This document shows, one piece after another, positions 1 through 7,170 of a stretch of 14,817 bases of DNA. How positions within the stretch are numbered: position 1 is the first letter of the stretch; the number at the start of each line of letters is the position of its first letter. The position numbers and the translations under genes are program-made. This DNA comes from Verrucomicrobia bacterium TMED56 (GTDB taxonomy: Bacteria; Verrucomicrobiota; Verrucomicrobiia; Opitutales; Seribacteraceae): positions 14,039 to 28,855 of the forward strand of contig NHDJ01000018.1 in assembly GCA_002167265.1 (NCBI GenBank). Reading direction: 5' to 3'. Under the pieces are notes generated by a model. The model had not been told where the DNA came from, searched no databases, and saw nothing but the letters and a program-made list of their open reading frames with translations.

Positions 1-39
1 CCAGCCGCAAGGACAAGTAAAATCGGTGAATTTTGAGAT

Positions 40-1590
40 TTAGATATCATTACGAATGGCGGTGGATAAATAATTTAAAATTTCAGTGGTCAGTACGGAT
101 TCTTGCCCGTGCTGTCTGGCAAGAGCTTCCGCTGCCCGCCCATGCCACTGAACTGCAAGACATGCTGCTTCAAGGTGAGAAAATGTTTTCTTTGCAAGCA
201 AAGCTCCAAGAATACCTGAAAGAAGATCACCACTGCCCCCACGGGCAAGCACCGAACTTCCACCAAGCGAGATAATTTGGAGTTCGGAAGTAAATATTTT
301 TGAATGACTCCCTTTTAAAACCAAAGTACAAGAATAGTTCTTTATCCATTCCACCGATTTCTGTCCTCCAGAAAGCCGATCGAATTCGCCTGAATGAGGA
401 GTGATGACAAGATTTTGCTTATTCTTAAGTTTCTGAAAGATTTCAGGTTGCAGGGCATCAGCATCCAATAATGTTGAGCCATCAAAAAAATTACATGTTT
501 CTCTGACCAAGGATTGAGTTTCTATACCTTTTCCAATGCCGGGACCAATGGCAAGAGAAGTCGCCTTGTCTAAGGAATGACGAACTCTGCCAAGACCTTC
601 CAGGGCAAGAAATCCATCCGGTGTTTCTGGGAGTGGAACCCACATGGCTTCCGGTAAGCGAGCCACAAAAGATGAATGTAAGGATTCTGGAACCCCAACA
701 GTCAGTAAGCCTACCCCAGCCTTGAGGGCCGCCTGTGCTGCCATCATCACTGCACCCCCTAGATCACGAGAGCCTCCTAATAAAAAGAGATGACCATGTG
801 TTCGCTTGTCCCGATCAACCTGACGCAAGCGGCGCAGTTTTCGCAGTGTATCTGGACGAAGGACGCGTAATTTGCACTCATCATGCTCAGACTCCGCAAA
901 AAAATCGAGATCAAGATAACGAATTCGACCCACAGAATCTGCATTGGACGATAAAAGGACAGGTTCCTTAACAATTCCTGTGCAATAAGTGAAATCAGCC
1001 CGTAATGGATTCTCTGTGCCATCTCCAGTCACCCCGGTTGGCATATCCACGGCAATTCGGACAGATATCTTATCAGATTGATTGAGAAATTGAATAATTG
1101 AAGGCAATGGATCACGAAGCGGAAGTTTGGCTTGCATTCCAAGAAAGCCGTCCACTTGTGCATTGAAGTCATTATTCAGGACTACTTGTTTTAGTTGATC
1201 GAGTGAATCTTTAGAAGGGTCAATAAGTTGAATCCTTTTCTCCGCCAAATCCTCAAGTTCTTTCCAGGCTCTTTGCGTTAAAGGGCGACAATCCTCCCAC
1301 TTACATATTGGAAAAACAACTGCCCGAGCGGTCGGAATGGTTCTGAGAAATCTTCTTGCAGCAATGAGAGCATCCCCCCCGTTGTGCCCTTTACCAACTA
1401 ACACGAGTAAGTTTGGGCGATGTGAAATCGTCCTAAGTTCTCGCATATCCCTAAGTAAAGCATCCCCTATTGCTTGGCCAGCCCGTGTCATTATTTGCCA
1501 TTCCTTAATTTCATCACCGCCAAAAAAATGTTTTTCAAAACTAATACTGCTCTCACAACTGAGAACTGGGTCCGTGGGGATGGAATTCAT
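40..1590 (-). CDS. nnr: Bifunctional NAD(P)HX epimerase / ADP(ATP)-dependent NAD(P)HX dehydratase
   Basis: Repairs hydrated NADH and NADPH: the N-terminal YjeF_N domain epimerises R- and S-NAD(P)HX, and the C-terminal ribokinase-like domain dehydrates S-NAD(P)HX using a nucleotide. In the 516-residue product, residues about 20-230 carry the YjeF_N signatures GKGHNGGD (66-73) and VDMPTGVTGDG (181-191). Residues about 240-516 carry the dehydratase signatures: HGHLFLLGGS, AALKAGVGLLTV, AIGPGIG (347-353), LLDADAL, ITPHSGEFDRL, VLKGSHSKI and ARGGSGDLLSG, with the expected catalytic Asp at 455. The N-terminal motif is usually G-x-G-N-N-G-G-D; here the first Asn is His69, a mild deviation. Length is normal for the fused form. 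The ATG overlaps the acpS stop as ATGA, indicating translational coupling as the last visible gene of a minus-strand operon. No Shine-Dalgarno sequence is seen. The identification is secure. Confidence 0.96.
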   Translation of the reverse strand: MNSIPTDPVLSCESSISFEKHFFGGDEIKEWQIMTRAGQAIGDALLRDMRELRTISHRPNLLVLVGKGHNGGDALIAARRFLRTIPTARAVVFPICKWEDCRPLTQRAWKELEDLAEKRIQLIDPSKDSLDQLKQVVLNNDFNAQVDGFLGMQAKLPLRDPLPSIIQFLNQSDKISVRIAVDMPTGVTGDGTENPLRADFTYCTGIVKEPVLLSSNADSVGRIRYLDLDFFAESEHDECKLRVLRPDTLRKLRRLRQVDRDKRTHGHLFLLGGSRDLGGAVMMAAQAALKAGVGLLTVGVPESLHSSFVARLPEAMWVPLPETPDGFLALEGLGRVRHSLDKATSLAIGPGIGKGIETQSLVRETCNFFDGSTLLDADALQPEIFQKLKNKQNLVITPHSGEFDRLSGGQKSVEWIKNYSCTLVLKGSHSKIFTSELQIISLGGSSVLARGGSGDLLSGILGALLAKKTFSHLEAACLAVQWHGRAAEALARQHGQESVLTTEILNYLSTAIRNDI

Positions 1591-1997
1591 TTCGAAATTA
1601 AAAGTACAATTGCACTGGCAATAGACTCCAAGTGCGTAAGGCTGACCAAGGCATGATTTGCACTTTTTCTATCAAGAAGACCCTGTGCTCTCTTGTTAAA
1701 GCGGATAATCGGCTCACCAAATTTCCCATGATTGATCTCAGAATCAAGCCATCCAAACGAAGGTCCGAAACCTGTGCCAAATGCCTTGGCAGCAGCCTCT
1801 TTAGCAGCAAAGCGTGCAGCCAGATAAGGGGCTGGGTCTGACTTGTCCATGCAGTAGGATTGTTCTTTTGGAGAAAAAATTTTTTTAAGAAAATGATCGC
1901 CATGTTTATCGAGAGATTCTCGAATTCTGGTTACCTCAATCTGATCGATACCCACGCCCATGACATTTGTCCCGTCCGGAATTTCTGGAAGGTTCAT
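1587..1997 (-). CDS. acpS: Holo-[acyl-carrier-protein] synthase
   Basis: Transfers 4'-phosphopantetheine from coenzyme A to the serine of acyl carrier protein, activating fatty acid synthesis in the cytoplasm. The 136-residue product has the full AcpS pattern. It begins with GVGIDQIEVTRI, which holds the Mg-binding Asp at 18, followed by IFSPKEQ. Next comes YLAARFAAKEAAAKAFGTG, with the metal-binding Glu at 67, and the protein ends with VSLTHLESIASAIV. The chosen ATG at 1997 overlaps the pdxJ stop as TGATG. A TTG one codon upstream (2000) would add a single residue. The gene ends in an ATGA overlap with nnr. pdxJ-acpS is a neighbour pair found in many bacteria, which supports both calls. Its position between vitamin B6 and NAD(P)HX-repair genes reflects a housekeeping operon rather than one pathway. 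Confidence 0.96.
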   Translation of the reverse strand: MNLPEIPDGTNVMGVGIDQIEVTRIRESLDKHGDHFLKKIFSPKEQSYCMDKSDPAPYLAARFAAKEAAAKAFGTGFGPSFGWLDSEINHGKFGEPIIRFNKRAQGLLDRKSANHALVSLTHLESIASAIVLLISK

Positions 1998-2743
1998 CAA
2001 TCGTTTAGCCCGGCACGCATTTTTTGCACTGCTTCCTGAAGGCCATGCGTAATCGAACGCGAAATAATACTGTGCCCAATATTGAATTCATATACCTGAT
2101 CCAATTGCTTGGCCCCCTCTACATTGTCGTAATTAATTCCATGACCTGCATTGACACGCAATCCCAGAGAGATTCCAAACTCCATTCCTTTTCTTAAGGT
2201 GGCCAGTTCAGTTGCCCTCCGGGTCGCATCATACCATGAACGTGCAAAACTGCCAGTATGTAACTCGACCCATGGGGAACCAATCTCCGCAGATGCTTCC
2301 AGTTGTTTTTCATCGGGATCTATGAACATACTTGTTGGAATGCCCGCATCGATAAATGCTTTCACCGCATCCCTTGACCTTTCAATATGAGAAAGAATAT
2401 CCAGACCACCCTCCGTGGTGACCTCTTTACGGTTCTCCGGAACTAGGCAGACACTTTCAGGTTTTAAAGAAAGGGCCAACTCCACCATTTGAGGAGCCAA
2501 GGATACTTCTAGATTGAGTCGTGTACGCATCTTTTCCTGATAGCGTATTACATCCTCTACCTGTACATGCCGACGATCTTCCCGTACATGCATAGTGATG
2601 CCATCCGCTCCGGCATCCTCAGCTAACCATGCAGACTTGGCAGGATCAGGCTCTACAAACCCACCGTGAGTATTAGGTTCATCCCGATAGCGTGCTTGTC
2701 GTAAGGTAGCGACATGATCGACATTGACTCCGAGTAAAATCAT
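1997..2743 (-). CDS. pdxJ: Pyridoxine 5'-phosphate synthase
   Basis: Condenses 3-amino-1-hydroxyacetone 1-phosphate with 1-deoxy-D-xylulose 5-phosphate to give pyridoxine 5'-phosphate, the ring-closing step of DXP-dependent vitamin B6 synthesis. The 248-residue TIM-barrel protein carries LGVNVDHVATLRQAR (4-18), GITMHVREDRRHV with the catalytic His at 52, NLEVS with Glu at 79, LVPENRKEVTTEGGLD, VELHTGSFA, VNAGHGINYDNV with His at 201, and EFNIGHSIISRSI. All family landmarks are present and the length is typical. The start is the only ATG ahead of the first strand, 23 bases after the rnhB stop, with no Shine-Dalgarno sequence (leader ttatcctaaattttca). Its cofactor product serves PLP enzymes such as GlyA, encoded elsewhere in the window. 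Confidence 0.97.
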   Translation of the reverse strand: MILLGVNVDHVATLRQARYRDEPNTHGGFVEPDPAKSAWLAEDAGADGITMHVREDRRHVQVEDVIRYQEKMRTRLNLEVSLAPQMVELALSLKPESVCLVPENRKEVTTEGGLDILSHIERSRDAVKAFIDAGIPTSMFIDPDEKQLEASAEIGSPWVELHTGSFARSWYDATRRATELATLRKGMEFGISLGLRVNAGHGINYDNVEGAKQLDQVYEFNIGHSIISRSITHGLQEAVQKMRAGLND

Positions 2744-2766
2744 TGAAAATTTAGGATAAGCGGGTT

Positions 2767-3528
2767 TTACAGGAAACTCAATTGACTTTGTTCATTCTCG
2801 ACAGATGTGACCCTAGACTCGGATATCAGATTACGTAAAAAGCGGGGACGGTGATGCTCGGTGGGACCCTTTTCCTTGAGAGCGTGCAGATGCACAGGGG
2901 TTCCGTATCCTTTATTTGAATCAAACCCAAAAGAGGGAAATTGCTGGTGAAGCTCACGCATCAAACGGTCCCGGTTTACTTTTGCCAGCATCGAAGCCAT
3001 GGCGATTGCTAATGATTTCGTATCTCCCCTGACTAGACCCTCGTGCTTGTAAGGTAACTTTTTCATCGGCCGACCATCCACCATCACTTCCCAGTCTTTC
3101 GCCGGATCCTGTGTCTTATCAAAAAGTTCGAGAGATATTTTTTTTACCGGTTTCCACAGCCAATCGCTTTTGGCGGACACCTGATCCATTGCCCTTTGCA
3201 TAGCTATACAAGTTGCTCCCACAATGTTATGTTCTTCGATTTCCTCCACCGAAGCAATACCCGTGGACCCGTACAGGACCTTTTTGTCAGCCAACTCTAG
3301 AATTTGAGCGAAAAGTTCTTCCCGTTTGATCTCATCAAAATGTTTTGAATCATTCATCTCCTCGGTTAATTTTCGATTCTTGGCACAAGTAAAAAAGATG
3401 GCTGGTAAAATGACGGCTCCCGCCACCACAGGACCAGCTAGGCAACCTCGCCCTGCCTCATCTACCCCAACAATCCCGATTAGGCTTTGGGTCAATTTTC
3501 GATCATGTGTCCAACGAGGATTAGGCAT
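2767..3528 (-). CDS. rnhB: Ribonuclease HII
   Basis: Cleaves RNA in RNA-DNA hybrids and, as a family trait, nicks at single ribonucleotides in DNA to start ribonucleotide excision repair. The 253-residue product has GVDEAGRGCLAGPVVAGAV with the catalytic Asp23-Glu24 pair, NDSKHFDEIKREEL, IEEHNIVGATCIAMQRA, VMVDGRP (Asp151), GDTKSLAIAMASMLAKVNRDR (the GD aspartate at 169 being the fourth metal ligand), and GFDSNKGYGT. It is somewhat longer than the usual ~200 residues because of a short insert around residues 115-145 and a C-terminal tail. ATG at 3528 is preferred; a TTG directly upstream (3531) would add one residue. It lies 13 bases after rnhC, so two type-2 RNases H are encoded side by side in one operon. 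Confidence 0.96.
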   Translation of the reverse strand: MPNPRWTHDRKLTQSLIGIVGVDEAGRGCLAGPVVAGAVILPAIFFTCAKNRKLTEEMNDSKHFDEIKREELFAQILELADKKVLYGSTGIASVEEIEEHNIVGATCIAMQRAMDQVSAKSDWLWKPVKKISLELFDKTQDPAKDWEVMVDGRPMKKLPYKHEGLVRGDTKSLAIAMASMLAKVNRDRLMRELHQQFPSFGFDSNKGYGTPVHLHALKEKGPTEHHRPRFLRNLISESRVTSVENEQSQLSFL

Positions 3529-3541
3529 CAAATGATGAAAT

Positions 3542-4528
3542 TTATTTTTTCCATTTCGGATTCCAAACCTTTTTCATTGGAGGCTTTTTGCCCATAGCTT
3601 CATAAGCGGTCTTGAAGTGCATCTTGCAAAAATCCTGCATTTTGGACTCTCCAAACTTAGTAAATAGTTTGGCAGCCACCTCCTTTGCCTGCGAACCCGA
3701 CCCCTTTGGAATCTTACAACCAGCCAAGTCCTCCAACTTCTGCATCTGTTGAAGCCAAGTGGCTCGGGCAATAATTGAGGCAGCTGCGACCACCGGATCC
3801 TCTTCTGCTTTGGTTCTCATTTGCAGTTCAAAATCCAAATCCTCCACATATTTTTGGACTAAGGGCTGTTTTGAAAATTGATCAAGTAATCCCCACTTTG
3901 GTTTTCTTAATTCCAAAGCATCATTTAGGGCCTTCCCGTGTAGCCAAGCAAGCAATTTATTTAAATTCTCTCCAAACTTCAGGTACAACTCATTGTACTT
4001 CTCCATCCCTGTAAATGCAGTTTTCACGACCACTCCTCTGGTCGAAGCAATGGACTTAGCCATCTTCATAATCGCTCCATCTGTAATCGTCTTACTATCT
4101 CTTATCCCCAGTTTCATCCATGCACTTACCATCTCTCCATCCGCAATTACACAAGCACAGACAACTGGACCAAATAAATCACCCTTCCCGCTCTCATCGA
4201 GACCCGCGTGCGGTTCAAACCATTCTGGATGGTTGACCTCCTCGTACCCCATAATGAACTCACCTGTTATCTCGGGTTCTAAAATATTTGTCACAAAATC
4301 CTCAGTCCCTTTTCCCTGCACCACCAATTTCCCACTTTCATAGGCAGTCACTTTGACTGAGTCCCCTTCAAACGCGTGCGTTGCGTACTGCACCTTCCGA
4401 GTTGACCATCCACGGGTTCGCAGTACCTCACCAAGTTTATCAACTTGAATAGACGACAACTTGAGGTTGTACATCGACTTTTTCTTTGCCTCTCCACCAT
4501 CTTTATTTGTAGCCAAACTTGCCATCAT
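3542..4528 (-). CDS. rnhC: Ribonuclease HIII
   Basis: Endonuclease for the RNA strand of RNA-DNA hybrids, the HIII branch of type-2 RNases H. Numbered from the chosen ATG (328 residues), a lysine-rich leader precedes a TBP-like N-terminal substrate-binding domain at about 20-80 (YNLKLSSIQVDKLGEVL ... KLVVQGKG). The catalytic domain follows, with HAGLDESGKGDLFGPVV (the DESGKGD hallmark of HIII at 111-117), GIRDSKTI, YNELYLKFGENLNKLLAW, GLLDQF (Asp216) and AEEDPVVAAASIIAR (Asp244). The start is uncertain. ATGs at 4528, 4525, 4540 and 4474 are all possible, and the longest reading (4594) would overlap the mutY start antisense. 4528 is chosen for a GGA about 7 bases upstream. It appears to be the first gene of the minus-strand operon. 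Confidence 0.94.
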   Translation of the reverse strand: MMASLATNKDGGEAKKKSMYNLKLSSIQVDKLGEVLRTRGWSTRKVQYATHAFEGDSVKVTAYESGKLVVQGKGTEDFVTNILEPEITGEFIMGYEEVNHPEWFEPHAGLDESGKGDLFGPVVCACVIADGEMVSAWMKLGIRDSKTITDGAIMKMAKSIASTRGVVVKTAFTGMEKYNELYLKFGENLNKLLAWLHGKALNDALELRKPKWGLLDQFSKQPLVQKYVEDLDFELQMRTKAEEDPVVAAASIIARATWLQQMQKLEDLAGCKIPKGSGSQAKEVAAKLFTKFGESKMQDFCKMHFKTAYEAMGKKPPMKKVWNPKWKK

Positions 4529-4573
4529 CGAATTATCCATGAAAAAGAGATTAGGAAAACGCAACTGCCAAGC
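4529..4573. promoter_or_regulatory. Divergent start region between rnhC and mutY
   Basis: The two genes face away from each other, so promoters for the five-gene minus-strand operon and for mutY should lie in or near this interval, possibly reaching into the rnhC leader up to about 4474. I see no pair of -35/-10 boxes convincing enough to name. The exact limits depend on the unresolved rnhC start. The placement is inferred from gene orientation only. Confidence 0.35.
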
Positions 4574-5632
4574 ATGAAAAAAATCAAACCACATCCATCC
4601 CTTCCAAAACTTAATGACAGTTCAAGTTTCCGTGATGAGTTGCTTAATTGGTACGATCACAATCATCGAATCCTCCCTTGGAGAAGCGAGCCGACACTTT
4701 ACAAAACTGTTCTTTCGGAATTTATGCTACAACAGACCCGAGTATCAACTGTACTGCCTTATTTTGATAATTGGATAAAAAAATTTCCTGACTTTGATGA
4801 ATTGGCAAATGCATCCGAAGAACAGGTTATAAAAGCATGGGAAGGATTGGGATACTATTCTCGTGCCCGCAACATCCACAAACTAGCAAAAATCGCAACA
4901 ACCTGGGAAACGCCACCCGATACAATAAAAGAATGGAAGAAACTTCCAGGTGTTGGTCCATATATCGCGGCAGCTGTCACCAGTATCTCTTTAGGTAAAG
5001 CCGAAGCTGTATGTGATGGCAACCTCGTCCGTGTGCTCTCCCGATTATTTGGGATCGACGAAGAGTACAAAGATGGAGCCACTGCCCAGAAAAAACTTCA
5101 ACCCCTTGCACAGTCTATCATCGATCAAGATCGACCGGGAGATTACAACCAAGGGATGATGGAGCTTGGTGCCACCGTCTGTCACCGTCATTCTCCTCTT
5201 TGCATGTCTTGTCCAGTTCTAAATTTTTGTAGAAGTGGTAAAACAGGTGATGCTGAAGATTTCCCCAGGATACAAAAAAAGAAAAAAAAGAAAAAAAATA
5301 TCCAACGATATTGGGTGGAATCTACAAAAGGACTGCTCCTGTGTATGGGTATGAATTCAAAAAATAAACTAATGGGAATTTTTGAACTTCCTGATCACTT
5401 ACCAACTTCTGTGAATATTGCATTCGATAGGCACCAATTATTAGCCACGAAAAAAAGAACTATTGGCAATGTGGACTATAATGAAAAAATCTTTCGAATT
5501 TCGAATTTTAATGAAACTAACCTTAACCTTGGAGAAAATTACCGCTGGATTTCTCGACAGAAGCTAGAAAATGTTACATTATCAGGTCCCCACAGAAAAT
5601 GGATTACTGAGTTGTGGAAGGTTCCAAAATAA
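4574..5632 (+). CDS. mutY: A/G-specific adenine DNA glycosylase
   Basis: Removes adenine mispaired with 8-oxoguanine, preventing G:C to T:A mutation. In the 352-residue product, LPWR (34-37), SEFMLQQTRVSTVLPYF (catalytic Glu49), WEGLGYYSRARN (89-100), a helix-hairpin-helix LPGVGPYIAAAV (124-135) and the catalytic Asp148 in VCDGNLVRVLSR are all present. A Cys-x6-Cys-x2-Cys-x5-Cys cluster loop (203, 210, 213, 219) should bind [4Fe-4S]. The C-terminal NUDIX-like domain (about 245-350) is recognisable, but the loop usually reading FSH appears as IGN (297-299). The interdomain linker holds seven consecutive lysines (235-241) encoded by an interrupted A-run. The ATG at 4574 is chosen because the frame upstream to 4445 is antisense to the rnhC N-terminus and gives no family-like sequence. 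The stop abuts the convergent mpl stop. Confidence 0.95.
   Translation: MKKIKPHPSLPKLNDSSSFRDELLNWYDHNHRILPWRSEPTLYKTVLSEFMLQQTRVSTVLPYFDNWIKKFPDFDELANASEEQVIKAWEGLGYYSRARNIHKLAKIATTWETPPDTIKEWKKLPGVGPYIAAAVTSISLGKAEAVCDGNLVRVLSRLFGIDEEYKDGATAQKKLQPLAQSIIDQDRPGDYNQGMMELGATVCHRHSPLCMSCPVLNFCRSGKTGDAEDFPRIQKKKKKKKNIQRYWVESTKGLLLCMGMNSKNKLMGIFELPDHLPTSVNIAFDRHQLLATKKRTIGNVDYNEKIFRISNFNETNLNLGENYRWISRQKLENVTLSGPHRKWITELWKVPK
5274..5298 (+). repeat. Interrupted poly-A tract inside mutY
   Basis: The tract reads A7-G-A8-G-A8 within the mutY linker, coding for seven lysines (residues 235-241) between the FeS-cluster loop and the C-terminal domain. Runs of eight A are slippage-prone during replication and transcription. 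A one-base change would truncate or scramble the 8-oxoG-recognition domain while leaving the catalytic half. The sequence here is in frame. Confidence 0.9.
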
Positions 5633-7084
5633 TTACTTCCTCCTTTCAAAAGAATCAGTAAATCTGTCAATCACACCGTCAAATGATCCATTGGAAAAAA
5701 ATACTACCAAGGAAGGATTGGAAAATTCTGAACTCATAAGAAATCTTTCAAGGTTTTGATTCGATTCAAAAGCATGACCTTTCTTGCCGAGTTCATTAAT
5801 ACGAATAATCATATTTTGTGGATCGATCCTATTTTCCGGAGGGATTTTTTCCGCTCTATAAATAGCACCAAGCAAGGCAACATCAGCTAGAGCAAGAGCT
5901 TCAACAAATCGGGATTCAAAAATATTGGTTACTGCAGTATTACTGCGAGGTTCAAAACAGGCAATAATTTCACGGTCTGGCCAGCGTGCCCGAAGGGATT
6001 CAATTGCCCCGGTAATGGCAGTGGGGTGATGGGCAAAATCAGAAAGAATGATCAATTTTTCACTTTCGTGCAAAATTTCCTGTCGGCGTTTGACGCCGGT
6101 ACAAGAGGAAAAATCCGGTAAGGTTGCAAAAGCAAATGGATTAAAATCGGGATTGTTCATTCGCTCACCTGATTCGATATTTTGCATCAGCACAGAAGCC
6201 AAGGTTGCCATAGCCAAGTTTCTGGCATTGAAAAGACCATGCATTTGCCAATCTATTTGCATGACTTTATTACCTTTCCATACCAACCCAAAACGGCTTC
6301 CCTTAGAATCTTCAGAAAACTCCGTAATCTGTAAACCATTACCTTCACTTAAACCAACATTTATGGTGGATGTCCAAGGTGCATCTGATAATTCTTTAAG
6401 ATTAGGATCGTCACCATTTATCAAAACATATCCATCAGAAGGAACTATCCGCAATAAGTGAGAAAAACTTCGTGAAATGTCGAGCAAATCCCTGAAAATA
6501 TCCCCATGATCAAATTCCAAATTATTAAGGATTAGAATCTTGGGCCGATAATGAATAAATTTACTTCTTTTATCAAAGAATGCGGAATCATATTCATCGC
6601 CTTCTATAACAAATGGCGATGAATCCGTCCCCAATTCATTGCCAGAAGGCAAGTCGAGAGGAACTCCTCCAATAAGATAACCCGGGGTGACTCCTGCTTG
6701 AGCAAGAGCAAAAGAAGTGAGTGAAGTGGTAGTAGTCTTGCCATGGGTGCCAGCAACTACGACAGCAGGACGATTTGCAATGAGATCCTCGCCGATCAAC
6801 TGTGGAAGTGAGACGAAGGGAATTTTGCGACTGCGTAAGAGATATTCAACCTGTGAATTCCCACGGGAAACCGCATTGCCAACGACTACCCGGTCGGGTT
6901 GCCAATTGAGCATTTCATTCTCGGCATAGCCTTCGAAGAGATCTACCCCTGCAGATTTTAGAACATCTGACATCGGAGGATAAACCCCATTATCGGAGCC
7001 TGCCACTTCATGGCCCATCTTTTTTAACAGGACAGCCGCATTGCCCATAGCTGTTCCACAAACCCCAATAAAAAATACCCGCAT
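5633..7084 (-). CDS. mpl: UDP-N-acetylmuramate:L-alanyl-gamma-D-glutamyl-meso-diaminopimelate ligase
   Basis: Murein-recycling ligase of the Mur family: it joins the salvaged tripeptide L-Ala-gamma-D-Glu-meso-DAP to UDP-MurNAc with ATP, bypassing MurC, MurD and MurE. The 483-residue product begins with the Mur N-terminal fold (MRVFFIGVCGTAMGN, AGSDNGVYPPMSDVL, VVVGNAVSRGNSQVEYLL). The ATP-binding loop AGTHGKTTTTS (111-121) follows. EGDEYDSAFFDKRSKF (161-176) and NNLEFDHGDIF (187-197) separate Mpl from MurC. Then come NARNLAMATLA, GVKRRQE (330-336), SDFAHHPTAI and CFEPRSNT. ATG at 7084 starts exactly at the first Rossmann strand; a TTG at 7117 would add an 11-residue tail not expected for the family. 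It implies meso-DAP peptidoglycan, and with that a source of meso-DAP, which matters for the altered DapF homologue in this window. Confidence 0.95.
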   Translation of the reverse strand: MRVFFIGVCGTAMGNAAVLLKKMGHEVAGSDNGVYPPMSDVLKSAGVDLFEGYAENEMLNWQPDRVVVGNAVSRGNSQVEYLLRSRKIPFVSLPQLIGEDLIANRPAVVVAGTHGKTTTTSLTSFALAQAGVTPGYLIGGVPLDLPSGNELGTDSSPFVIEGDEYDSAFFDKRSKFIHYRPKILILNNLEFDHGDIFRDLLDISRSFSHLLRIVPSDGYVLINGDDPNLKELSDAPWTSTINVGLSEGNGLQITEFSEDSKGSRFGLVWKGNKVMQIDWQMHGLFNARNLAMATLASVLMQNIESGERMNNPDFNPFAFATLPDFSSCTGVKRRQEILHESEKLIILSDFAHHPTAITGAIESLRARWPDREIIACFEPRSNTAVTNIFESRFVEALALADVALLGAIYRAEKIPPENRIDPQNMIIRINELGKKGHAFESNQNLERFLMSSEFSNPSLVVFFSNGSFDGVIDRFTDSFERRK

Positions 7085-7170
7085 CTTTAAATACTGAAAA
7101 ATTCCTTGGACAAACAAAAGACAAAAAGTGATTTGCCTCGACTTCCTTCGCTTTTTTTTGGAAATCGAAA
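7085..7170. promoter_or_regulatory. Divergent intergenic region between mpl and purD
   Basis: These 86 bases separate two divergent start codons and should contain promoters for both mpl and the purD-led plus-strand genes. The region is AT-rich with a run of nine T near 7152-7159. A TTGGAC at 7106-7111 resembles a -35 box, but no matching TATAAT-like box lies at the proper distance. Assignment is positional. Confidence 0.4.

Noticed and set aside
1..39. Possible next operon gene to the left of nnr
   Set aside because: Only 39 bases follow the nnr stop; a TTG near the edge could start a gene, but too little sequence is present to support one.
33..275. Plus-strand ORF at the left edge
   Set aside because: It is antisense to the NAD(P)HX dehydratase C-terminus, including the GGSGD motif, and shows no own signature.
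4445..4573. Longer mutY reading with 43 extra N-terminal residues
   Set aside because: This stretch is antisense to the rnhC leader, is rich in Cys and His unlike any MutY, and the ATG at 4574 gives a normal N-terminus.
4529..4594. rnhC start at 4594 (22 more residues)
   Set aside because: It would overlap the divergent mutY start and adds a hydrophobic aromatic leader not expected for RNase HIII. An ATG nearer the TBP-like domain is preferred, though the exact one is unsettled.
7085..7112. TTGTTT/TATTTA pair with 18-base spacing as an mpl promoter
   Set aside because: The would-be -10 box ends only 3 bases before the ATG, so transcription would start at or inside the start codon. Leaderless use cannot be supported from the sequence alone.
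7085..7117. mpl start at a TTG (7117)
   Set aside because: The ATG at 7084 begins exactly at the conserved first strand of the Mur fold; the extra 11 residues are not family-like.
7152..7159. T-run before purD as an intrinsic terminator
   Set aside because: No GC-rich stem precedes it on the plus strand, and it lies upstream of a gene start in a divergent region.
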